Positions 11,804 to 23,800 of a DNA stretch of 64,000 bases are shown piece after piece. This DNA is from Dryobates pubescens (lineage: Eukaryota > Chordata > Aves > Piciformes > Picidae), in the NCBI RefSeq assembly GCF_014839835.1, contig NC_071615.1:1674001-1738000 (forward strand), written 5' to 3'. The position numbers were made by a program, and so were the translations under genes. The notes beneath the pieces are model-generated. The model searched no databases. It had not been told where the DNA came from and saw only the letters and a program-made list of their open reading frames with translations. The number at the start of each line of letters is the position of its first letter. Positions within the stretch are counted from its first letter, which is position 1.

Positions 11804-14800
11804 GCACTGGAGGCACTGTGTAGGTGGGCTTCTGAGCGGTGGTAGAGCGTGCCTGGGGCCCAGGCAATGCTGTGTTACAGGGGGCAGGGGATTCTTGTTT
11901 ACATTTACCTGGTCTGTGCACCAGTACCATGTGGCCATGACAGACAGCCCAAAAGTCATCCCGGTCCAGGGCAGATCCCCGGAGGCTGGGTCTCGGAAGA
12001 GGTGCATCGCATCTGCTCGGGGCAGGTGGCAGGTAGTGTTGGGCACAGTCTTGGTCGGCATGGCTCTTAAATAGGCCTCTTCCAGGTTGGGGTAACCTCC
12101 AATCTCACGAAAAGCTGGAAAAGATCAGCGGGGCAGGGAGCTTGGTTGGAGCCAAGCAAAGCCTGGTGGCCTCTGAGCTCAGCTGGCGAAGCGCTCGGCG
12201 GCTCCCGAGCCCAGGAGTGCTGCCTGGGGAGGGAGAGCTCCTTTGGGACTCTGTTTTCCTATAGTTATTTAAGAGACTCTTCTATGAACATTTTGCACAG
12301 CAGGTCCCACTACTGTCCACTCTCTCTCCAGAGGGTGACCCTTGGGTGGGGACCAAGGCTCCTCGAGGGACCCACTTCTGTTGACCTCACACTGTAAAAG
12401 CAATCTGTTTATTAAACTCTTTGGTCCCAGAGCAGGGGGAGCTCACCATGGACTATTAAAATGCAGGATTAGGCAGCCTCTGACTCCATGTACTACAGCT
12501 CAAGGCACCAGCACAATTGTCCACCAAATATTTCCTGCCCCTCTGAGCATTTCCCCAGCACCCCCAGCAAGGCTTCATTCCCAAGCCTCCAGCAGCCACT
12601 GCCACAAAACACCCCAAACAAAAGAGAAACCCCAAAAGGCTCTTTTCACTGCATTGTTCCCAGGAAATGGAATCCAGGGTCTAGGTCTGAGGAGTACATG
12701 CTCTGGACAAGCCCTAGCAGGTGAGCCTCCAAACCCTTGGCAGCTCTTGGGGCTCCTCCCGCCCATCCCACAGCTGCCAGCCCCTGCCAGCTGCTGCCAA
12801 CCTGCCCCAGGCTCTGCCCTGGCCCCCACTGCCTCCCTGCTCCTGGGGGGCGTGGGCTGAATGCTCCTTGCAGCTGCCCTGGGACCTCCAGCAGGAGAAT
12901 TTTGGTGCCACAGGCGCTGGGTTTTGGAAGAGGGAGGGATGGGAGGCGCCCAGCTGGCTCCCCCCCTGCGCCATGGCCACCCATGCAGCAGCCAAGCAGG
13001 GAGCTGCTTTGGCAGCCCCTTACCCACAGCAGCTGCTGGTGCCTGGGAGAAGGGAGGAGGCTCCAGGGCTTCCATGGGGCTTGTGGAGGGGAGACTCCAA
13101 GCAAAACCCATAAGCATTCCTCAGAGGCTTTCCCCTGTCTGGCCTGCATCCCTTCCACCCCTGTCCATGGGCTGTGGTCTGGACCCTCAGCTCAGCTCCC
13201 TCCAACGTGGCATTGCAAGGTGGGAGCACGCTCCTGAGAAGTCTCCCTCCTGCAGGGCCATGTCCATGAGTGCTGCTGCCTTCAGCCCAAGAGCAAATCC
13301 CTCAGGCATCAGGCGCTGGGCACTGGGACCACCCTCAGGTGCCAGTCTGAGCACACCCCAGTTTCCAAGGCACTCATCCTGCTCCACTGTCCCCTCCTGC
13401 CCCAGGCCAACCCTCTCCCTGCAGGCCTGCCCCCATCCCAGGCACCTCACTGATGCCTCTGGGGAGTGTGCAAAGGGGCATCACCCACCGTGCCCCCACC
13501 CCTTGCAAACCACCCCCCCCCCCCTCCCATATTTCATGGGGACTCAGCAGCTGTAAACTCCTCCTGCTCTTGTGCAAGCAGCCCTGGCCCCTGCCCAGCA
13601 CTTGGTTTATGCAGCATTGGTTACTCCCAAGCTTTGCATGGGCGTTGGGCACCAACAAAGGCTCTCCAGAGGCAGAGGCTGAGTGCTGAAAGCAGAGATT
13701 TGTGCCCGGGGCTGTGAGCCTGCTCCCTTCCCAGAGGTGCTCACCAGCAAGTCACACCTCCTATGCCTGCTGAGAGGGAAGAGGGGGACAAAAACCTGAG
13801 GGCAGCAGGAGCTCAGCCTGCAGCTGCTGGGCCTCAGCCCCTGGGCTCTGCCAGGATTCACAGCCCTGTGCTGAATGCCAGCTGTGGTGTGGGATGTCAC
13901 CACCTCTCCTGCCCATGATGCTGGAGCTGAGCAGAGCCACTAGCAGCCACTGCAGCAGCCACCAAGCTCTCCCTTAAGCAGAGTGGTTTGTCTGCAGTCC
14001 CTTGGTCTGCACCCACTTGCTGCCCAGCTCAGGACTGCTCTGCTCAGCATTGCACCAAGGGGATCATGGAATCACAGGGGTTGGAAGGGAGCTCCAGAGA
14101 TCACCCAGTCCAACCCCCCTGCCAAAGCAGGATCACCCAGGGCATGTCACACAGAAACACATCCAGGTGGGTCTTAAAATCCTCCAGAGGAGACTCCACA
14201 ACCTCTCTGGGCAGCCTGCTCCAGGCCTCTGGCACCCTCGCAGCAAAGAAGTTTCTCCTCACCTTCAGGTGGGTGTTCCTGGGCTCCAGTTTGTATCCTT
14301 TGCCTCTTGTCCTACCACAGAACAATCCTCCTGCTCTCCCCTTTGGAGATGCACCCTCAGAGCCAAGGAATGTGTGTTGCCATCCCTTCAGCAGCAGAGA
14401 AGACAATGGTCTGGGCAGAGTGGACCTGGGCTAGGCACAGCTTAGCAGTGACTGTTAGCAATGAATGCACCTCTGCTGCAGCTGTCATGGCCTGAAGGTG
14501 CAAACAAGCCAAGGCAAGGAGAGTCTCATCTCTCAGGTGAGCCTGACACCAGCTGCAGAAAACCAGCCTCCAGCTCCTGTGGGCTCCTGAGACCCCTGTG
14601 TGACCAGCAGCTTGTCTTCTGGCTGCCCTGGCACACCGTGCCAGGCTTGCAGGCTGCCCAAGCCAAAGCAAACTGAGCTGTGCAGCTGCTGGAGCAGCCT
14701 TGGCCACCTGCCCTTGTGCTCAGCCTCTGCATTGCTGCACCCAGCCAAAACCCCCAGAGCTGAGCCCCTGATTGCCCCAGGGCCAGCTGCACCTCCAGAC

Positions 14801-17800
14801 AGCCATCAGCAGCCTCCAAGCACCTAACACAAAGGCTGTGGCCACTGTTCAGACCTTGCCTGGGCAGGCAGTGTGCTCCTCTGCCTGGTGCAGCTCCTTG
14901 CTGGGGCACTTGGAGTTATTGCCACTTCTCCAGGAAGTTTCTGTCCTTTCATCTGAGTTCTGTAACCCTGCCTGGCTGGGTTGCAGGGCCTGCCCAGGGG
15001 CAAGCTCTGCCTTTGCACAGGGGAGCAGCTGTGGGGCAGGACTGTCTGCAGCTCTGGAGCTGCTCCCACGTCCACAGCAGAGCTCCTGTGTGGCACTGGG
15101 TCAAAGCCTTTCCTGCCTGCCCACCTAAGCAGTCCTCTCCAGGAGATGGTGGAAATCACCTCAGGAGTGCCTCTGGAACTTGTCCTCTGTAGTTAAACAC
15201 CTGCCTTTGAAGCTGGGACTTGACTTCTTGTGTCCTACTCCTCAGGGCCAAGAGCCCCATGGCAGAACAGGGCTGATGAAAGCTTCCAGCCTTGCAAGGC
15301 TGCTCTGTGGCTAAATGCACAGAGACACAACAGTGCTGAGCCTTCAGGAAGGGCTGCTGATGAACCAACCACACTCACTCCAGCCAGGAGGAAATTACAG
15401 CACCCTGCTCTGCAGGCAACCCCCTGCAGCAGTGCCTTGGCCTGGCAGCACCTCCTGCCACACATCCCTGTGCAGTGGGATCCTCTCTGGAGACTCTGAC
15501 TCCACTGCCAGTTTCCTGGAGCCAAACTGGAAACGCTGCTTTGGTCAGTCTGCTGGAGCTCAGGGACTAGAGGGCAACACATGGAGCAGGTCACCAGTGC
15601 TGGGGACAGGGAGGACCAGGGAGAGATTTCATGACATCCTCACCCACAGGAATGGCACTCAGGGGAAGCACAGCGGCAGGGGGGGACACAGGGTGGGGAA
15701 CACAGCCCTCCTTTGGGTGACTGTTACGAGCCCGAGCCCTGCTGGGCACCTGGGCCACCAGATGGCTTGAGGGATTGCTGAGACCACCCAGGTGGAGGAG
15801 AGAAGGTGGCCCTGGAAGGAGGATCTGTGCTGTGCCAGCTCTTACCTCTCACCGCCAGCAGGACGGCTCCCAGGACCATGACGAGCGTCTGCAGCGCGTC
15901 CGTGTGGATGACAGCCGCCAGCCCCCCTGCGGGACAGCAGGGCACAGCGCTGCGGCCACCGGCCTCAGGAGCCCCCCACAAAGCTGCCCACGCCCGTGGG
16001 GACACGGCTGGCACCAGCCTTGCCCTGCTGCCGCTGCCGTGGAGGGGAGCAGCTCCGCGGCGGGGAGATGGAGCCGGGGAGCGCAGCCGCAGGAGCGGCA
16101 GGGCAGGGGAACAGCAGGGGTGGCAGCAGGGGTGGGATGCAGTCCCATGGGCACACACAGTTGACAAGACACCGACTAGCCCTGGAATTTCGGATGCCTC
16201 AGCAAGGAGAGCACATGCAGGATGCTGATCACAGAATCCCAGAGTGGTTGGGGCTGGCAGGGACCTGTGAAGGGCATTCAGCCTCGGGGAGCCTCATGAT
16301 TTTCTCAAGGGCCATCATTCCCCCAGCTCTCCCTAGCCCTGAGCCAGGCCTGGCTGTCACACACGCCTCAGCTCTCCTCCCAGCCCTGCAGTTCGTTTTA
16401 TCCAGCACCTGATGCTCAGTGGGGTCCCTCTTGGCCCCAGCCAGCTGCGTTTCTCCTTCTCCATCCCAAGTCCTCCCTCCAGACCTGCTGCAAGCTCAGG
16501 ACCTCCTTACCAAGCCAGAGAGCAATTACTCCACACATGAGCAAAAGCATTAGGAAGTAGCAGAGCTGGAGAAAATGGGGCAAAACCTCACATCCTGGGA
16601 ATTCAGAGCTGCACCCTCCCTGGGATCTGAAGGGCTGTTCTCAGGATCAGGGTGGTGCAAGGCTCACACCCTCTGCCTGAGCTCATGCTTTACTCCACCA
16701 CAAGCCTTGTAGGCAGGAAAAAACCCATGATGGGATCTGCTTAAAACTGAGGTCTTGCAAAATCCACCACGTTTAGGATTAGGACTTAAAGTGCTTCCTA
16801 TTTTGAGGCTGGGATGAGATAGGGAGGGAGAATTTGCTGCCAGGTGTCTGTCCTGGCACTGCCAGAGGAGGGAAATGTCTCAGCCCAAACCTAAAAAGCC
16901 TGGAAGGGACAGATGGTCCAAGAGGCTGCCCAGAGAGGTTGTGGAGTCTCCTTCTTCAGGGAGATTCCAAACCCCCCTGGACAGTGTGCTCCTGGGCAAT
17001 CTGCTGTGGGTGCCCTGCTTTAGCAGGGGTTGGACTGGGTGGGGGCCAGAGGGGACCTCTGGAGCTGGTCCTGACTGCAAGCCAGGAACCCACAGCTTCC
17101 AACTCCAGCTGCAAACCCTCATTGCCTCCCCCTCACAAGAGCTCCACGTGGATGGACCCTGCACAAAACCCAGCTGCCCCCACAGTGGTGGGCAAGAAGT
17201 GTTCCTGAAAGCTCTGCAGAGGGGGTGGCAGCAAGTTGTGTTGGAGGGCAGGGCCAGGGAGAGGGAAATGAGCTGGGTCAGGGCTGCAGATTGCACAGCA
17301 GATGACAGGGCCCTGTAATGGGAGAAGCCCTGATTGCTGCAGGTACAAATAGGTGCACACACAAGAAAGCATTGAGCTGTCTGGTGGAGGAGGAGTTATT
17401 GCAACTGAAAAGCCCTGATGACAAAGGAGAGGTCATGCACTGAGTCATGGCCTCAGCTGACACTCAAGAAGGATCCTCAGATGTTGGCTGGTAGAGCAGG
17501 GAGCAGCAACCCTGTTAGTGAAAATCCCCAAGGACCTTGCAGGAGGGAAAACCAAAGCCAAGCATAACAATAAAATCAAACAGAAGGCAGAGCAGAAGCG
17601 GTGTTGTTCAGGCAGAGAAGAATGACTGAGGGCAGCAGGTGATGAGCAACCTACCTGCAATGGTGTAGAGCCCTGTGACCACCAGCATCAGGACAGTGGA
17701 GAGGTAAAGGTCCCAGCCCAGGCAGACTTGCACAAAGAGGGCCCCTGAGTACAGGTCTGTCTGTGTGGGGAAGGAGAAACAGAGGCTGGGGCAGGTGGCA

Positions 17801-20800
17801 GCCCCTGGCTAGGCAGCACCCAAGGGCAGCAAGGCAGGGAAATGGTCAACACTGTGGGGACAATGAGGACATTGCCCTGCACATGCCAGGAGAACACCTC
17901 CCAGAGGCAGCACTGAAGCCCAGGGTCCCACAGGGGTGGCCAGGGCACCGCTGCAGGGGGGGCCACAGGCTGCCTGCCCTCCCAGAGAGGAGCACAAAGC
18001 TCTCCAGGGGGCATCCCACCCTGATTTCTGCAGAGCCCTGGAGATGGGCCATCTCTTACCAACCGAGGGGCTGTGCACCTCCAGCACAGCAGCACCCTTG
18101 GGTGCTCCCCAGAGGCAGCCCAAGCCACCTCAACCCAGCCCAGCACCCTCATGCTGCCTCTGCGCCCCAGCCACCTCGCAGGGCCGAGGCACAGGGGTGG
18201 CTGCAGCTGGTGTTTCATGTTCTGCTTGGCAGGATTCACCCCCTGGCACCCATGCTGCCAGTGAGGAGCCTGCCAAGGACCAGCTCTCCTCTCCCCAGCT
18301 GCAGCTCTACAGTCTGGGCTGTCAGACCAGTCAGAAGGGTGGCAGCAAGCCTAGAGAATGCTGCTGGGGGCAGGAGGGGATCTCCTGCCAGGTGCAGAGA
18401 CTGCTCAAGGTGCTTTCTGGTGCCATTAGTGATGGATGGAGCAGCTCTGCTGCTTGTGCCAGTTAGTGGTGCTCAGGTGGGTGCTGGTAGGGCAGAGCAA
18501 GCTGCTGCCCTGCTCTCTGGGGGCTCCAAGCAGTGTTTCAACCTCTGCAGCCACTCCACGGTGAGAACCACACATGGGCAGCCCCAGCACGGAAGGAAAA
18601 TCCAATTCCACATCCAACACACTGCCTCCCCCAGCATCCCCTGCACCCATTTCGCACCCCAGAGGGTCACCCAAAGTGTTCCTCTGCCCAGAGAAACGTT
18701 CACAGCCCTGCAGGTCAGGTCAGCCAGCTGCCAAACTCCCTTGAGATGACTGGCACCTCAGAAGTGACCACCACCTCCCACCCATGCCAGGGCTGGACCA
18801 GCACAGCAAGGTCTGGTCAGGGCCTTATGGAAATCAGGTGCAGAGCAGAGACTCGGAGGGAGCTGGGACAGCTCCTCCAACAAAAGCAGCAGCGCTGCAG
18901 GAGGAGAGGACCAGGCACAGGAGGCAGTGCCCAAGCCACCACCACGTCTCCACCCTCAGCTGGGATCCAGCCAGGCCCAGTGCTCAGCTGGGGGATCTTC
19001 ACAAAACCCTTGTTTGGAGAAGGAAATGAGGCCAGAAGGGGCAGGAGGAGGCAAAGAGGAGCTGGCTCCACACCCTTGCCTGAAGCCACGAGGGCTTCCC
19101 AGAGCCAAGACATCAGCCCAGCTCTGACATCTTCCCTCACACACCTCCAGAAACCATCCCCCAAGCAGCAGGGCTGTCTTGCCTGGTCATGTGGAGCAGT
19201 CACTTGGGATTAGCAGTGTGGAGGACTGGTGCCATTTCCCATATCACATCTCCTCCCCCCAGCCCTGCCCTGCCTCTTCCCAGCTCTGCAAGTTTGCCAT
19301 GCAGGGGCTGGGGACTGCCATCAGGTGATGGAGAGGAGCCCTGCAGGACTAGGCAATGGAAGCACCACTCCAAGGCATGTGCAGCTCAGCCAGGCTCCAG
19401 CAGCCATGAAACCCAGGGGGTGAGCACACATCCAGCCTCAGCACAGCATGAAGGCCCTTTCCCCAGCACCATCAGGCAGCAGGGTGATGGAATCACAAAC
19501 CAAGCCAGAAGAGCACTTGGACCCCATCCTGAGGATCCACCTGGGGCAGGCTTTACTCCACAGTCATGCCTGGCACTCCCAAGGCAGGCACTGCATGTCC
19601 TCAGCTACACAGGGGCTTGGCCATGCCCATGGAAGAGCCTTTGCCAGCACCAGGAGGCAATTCAGCCCTGGAATGTCCTGCTGAGGAGGAACCAACTCAT
19701 GGACAACCATGCCAGAACCTCTACCACTGTCTCCTCTGATACCTTTCCACCTCAAATGCAACCCAACCAGAGTCTGATACCCCAGAGACCAGCAGACAGC
19801 AAAGCCATCATGCAGTGCAAACTGCAGCTCCAAGGCAGAAAAGCCCCAGCCAGGGCTCCCCAGCCAGGGCCCCCCAGCCAGGGCTCCCCAGCCAGGGCCC
19901 CCCAGCCAGGGCTCCCCAGCCAGGGCTCCCCAGCCAGGGCCCCCCAGCCAGGGCTCCCCAGCCATCTCCTCCCCACACAACCAGAAGTGAGAACCCAAAC
20001 TATCTCGAGCTTCCCTAGCACAGAGCCAGCCAAGCATCCTTGGCATCTTCTGGGGGTCCTAGTGCCCCTTGGAGGGATCCACCACTTGTCACCTCAGCAC
20101 CAGGCAAAGTCATTCCCCCCCAGTAACTCCTTGCTTCTCCAGCAACCCTTCCTCAGTGCTCAGCAGTGCAGATTCAGCCCTGGACAAGAGATTTCATCAC
20201 TCCTTCCCCTGCCTTTCTCAATGCTTAATCACTTCTGCAGTGGCCTGCAAGTGAGCCTAAGCCTTTGCTATGAGGAAGCAGAGGTGTCTCTCCACCTCCC
20301 TTCCTGTTAATTCTGCTGGGGTGGGAAAAAAATAAGAGTGCATGTGACCAAGTCATTAATAAGCCATCCCAGATACAAAAACAAGCTCATTAAAAGCAGG
20401 CATGACCTATTCATTAAAAAAGAGAGAGAGAGAGAAATGAGCCCTTTCAGCTGCCAGAGGAGAGGAGAAGCCTTTGAAGTCAGGTCTTGCAATGCAGTGA
20501 GATCCTTGCCTCCACTGGTGACCTCACCTGGAAACTTGTTCTTACCCAACATCTCTGATGCCTCCCCAGTGAAAGATGGCTTTAAACACAGCTTGCATTT
20601 AACAGCTGGGGAGGCCAAAGCCTGGGTAGAGCAAGTTAGCCAGGGTACAGAGGAGTCTCCAGGGGCTCCTCACCAAGAGTAGGATACCTGTGCAACTCCT
20701 CAAATGTTCCTAGACAAGGCAGAGCCCAACTCTCAGCAGGGCTTTGGGCTGCCCTGTTGCACCTTGCCATGAAATGCTGAAGGTTGAGGTCCACCACAGG

Positions 20801-23800
20801 GTGAATTCCACCCTGCCATCCCACCCTGCCCCAGCTAAAGAGCCAAGGGAGCAGCACTGAGGCCGTGTCTCAGCTCTGCAGAACAGGGAGCAGAGATCCA
20901 GCCACAAACACAAGGGCTGCAAAGAGAGCAGAAGACAGAAGCCCAGCTGGTCCTGAGCCCCAGTGAGGAGCAGCAGGAGTTAGCACTGCCTAATTGCTGT
21001 GAGTTTCACTCTCTCCTCCCAAGCTCCCCACTGTGGTCACCCCTTTGTGGGTCAGTCTGGCAACACCTAGCATGTCTGCATTCATCCCAACCCACTGCTG
21101 GAAAGGACCTTTGTTTGGGAGATTTACCATGAAGGGAGCCAGATGCCAAGATAATCCCCTCATTAGGCTGATTCCTCCTCTGTTGCATCCTGTGTGACTC
21201 AGAGATCAGAGGAAACCCAGCAGACCAAAGAAACTGGAGCCCTGGCTGAGAAAAGGCACAGGAAGAGGCATTTGGGAGTGTCCAGCAGGCTCCAAACACA
21301 AGGCTGTGCTGAGGAGGGCCAGGAGAACCACAGAGGTTCCAGACAGTGCAGGCATGGTGCAGAGGTCATCTCCAGGTCCATCTGGTGTCAGGCAAGGGGT
21401 GACACCACAAGCATCTCCCAGGCTGAGAAGGAATTTGTAGAGACATCTAACCCTTCTGGGCAAAGCCATGGAGAGGCTGGCAAGCAAAGAGATCAAACAC
21501 AGCCCCAGCAAGGCAGAGCACTGCCTTGGGAGAGGTGATGGTCTGTAAGGAGACTCAAAACCATCCAGCCCTCAAACTAATGAAGGGAGGCTGTAGCCAG
21601 GTGGGAGTTGGTCTCTTCTGCCAGGCAACCAGCACCAGAACAAGAGGACACAGTCTCAAGCTGTGCAGGGGGAAGCTTAGGCTTGATCTCAGCAAGAAGT
21701 TCTTCACAGAGAGAGAGATTGCCCCTTGGGATGTGCTGCCCAGGGAGGGGGTGGGGTTGGCATCCCTGGAAGTGCTTAAGAAAAGCCTGGCTGAGGCACT
21801 CAGTGCCGTGGTCTGGTTGATCAGTTAGGGTTGGCTGATCAGAGGGACTTGGTGATCTTGGAGGTCTCTTCCAGCCTGGCTGATTCTGTGAGTCTGCAAT
21901 TCTATGATTTTGTTCTTCACATTCAGACTACCAGGGGAAAACCTCCACCACAAACCCTACCCCAGCTCAAATCCTTCCTTTGAAATGCCAGCAGGGATTC
22001 CCAGGGACCAACACCACAGACACAGATGCTGCAGCACCTCCCTCGAGCTCCTCTGGGCCTTCACCAGGAGCATGGCAGAGCAGCATGCAGGGGAGGAGTG
22101 ACAGCAGACCAGGAGTGACAGCAGTTGCTGGACATCAGGACAGTCATGGACTAACCAAAGTGGCACTGCCCAAAGGTGCAAACTGCCCTGGTGCTCCAGC
22201 AGCCACCAGGCTGTTCTCAGGAGACAGGTCCTGGGATCTGCAGTGCCCTAAACTTTGGGGGTCTAAAGATCACTTGTTTTGTGGGAAGAATGTCTTCCAG
22301 CATGACAGGACATGAGTCCCCAGCACAAGAAGGGCATGGACCTGTTGCAGGGGGGGCAGAGGAAGCCCCAACAATGATCAGAATGTTGGAACCTCTCTGC
22401 TGTGAGGCCAGGCTGGGAGAGTTGGGGTCGTTCAGCCTGGAGAAGAGAAGGCTCCAGGGAGACCTTCTGGTGGTCAGTCTTTCAGTGCTTAAAGCTGGGG
22501 GTAGACTCCTGAGCAGGGTCTGTTGTGACAAGACAAGGGCTGATGGTTTCAACTAACAGAGGGACATTCCGACTGGAGAGCAGGAAGAGGTTTTTTGACA
22601 CTGCGGGTGGTGAGACCCTCACTCAGGCTGTTCAGAGAGGTGGTCAATGCCCCACCCCTGAAAACATTCCTTGCAGGCTGTTTGGGACCCTGAGCAACCT
22701 GCTGTAGTTACAGATGTCTCAGGCAAGCTGGAGTTCGGGCAGCAGGGAGCAAGGCTGCATCCAGCCAAGCCGGAGTTTGTTTGGGAAGCAGGGAGCTGGC
22801 AAGAGCTGAGCGCCGCACCGCGGGGGAACCCTCTCAGCTCCAAGCCTCCTGCCCTGCAGAGAGCCACTTCGGCAGCCAGCCACCCGCAGCAGCAGCAGCA
22901 GCACATTTCTTGCTGCCAGCCACCTGCAAAAGCAGCTTTTGCTTTTACCCGGTGCAAGGTGGAAGCGCCAGCAGCGCCCGGGTCAGATCCGCCGGCTCCA
23001 TCCCAGGCGGCGGTGCAGGACCGCTCCCTCCAGCGGCTTTCCCTCCCCAGATCCTTCCTGAGTTGCTTGCTCTTGATCTCGTCTCGCTGTCTCCAGCCCC
23101 CCGGGGCTGTCTGTGCCTGTCTCTCTCCAGCTTGCCCCAGGCTGGGTGTCACTGCCTCTTAAGCTGCGTTCCCTCTTCCCACGGCTACCGAGCGGGCAGC
23201 AGGAGCAGAGGGAGCCCCCAGGGGAGTGGGAAGGAGGCCAACACGGGTGGAAAAAACATCCCTATGGAAAAGTCGCAGAAAATCAGCCACTTGCTGTGCA
23301 GGGTTGGGCATCTGACAGCTGCAGCAAGGTTTCCTTTCCTCTGGAAAACCTGCATGCCCTGAAGCCATGAATGCATTCCCAGTTCAGTTCCTGGCTCTGC
23401 TGGGCCCCCCGGGGATGCTGGAAAGCATGGAACAAAACCCAGACGATGCAACCCAGCCTCTGAGCACATTTCCTACACAACCTGTGCTCCAGGGTGACTG
23501 CACCACGAGTCTGGGGACCCTGACACATAGCCATGCACCTGTAGGGGCCAGCTGGCCCCAAGCATTGCTGCTGGGTCCACCTACAGACGAACAGCATCTG
23601 CCCCACTTCTTGCCCTGCTCCCCCCTGCAGCATCCTGCAGCAGCTGCTCTCCCCCTAACTTGGCTACCTGAGGTGTGAGCCCCCAAATGACCTTTTGTCT
23701 GCTGGATTTGTGGTGGAGCTGAGCTGGAGCTACTCACAGAGATTTTGGTGAAGATGGAGAGCAGGAGTGACAGGACAGAGAGGTACATCCGGATCCTCCC

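Larger units (their letters stand above)
12115..15845 (-). other. SLC5A10: SLC5A10 intron 7
   Basis: No coding exon recognised. It contains one CR1 fragment (14063-14345) and a run of C near 13510. Open frames on both strands here are GC-rich noise. Confidence 0.6.
17761..23737 (-). other. SLC5A10: SLC5A10 intron 5
   Basis: About 6 kb, with two sense CR1 fragments, the 14-bp minisatellite and a short (GA)n near 20424. A CpG-bearing patch at 22740-23200 with CAG repeats is the only GC-rich anomaly; no gene was recognised in it. Confidence 0.6.

Noticed and set aside
19189-20310. 373-aa open frame on the + strand
   Set aside because: Kept open by the 14-bp minisatellite; lies in an SLC5A10 intron with no homology.
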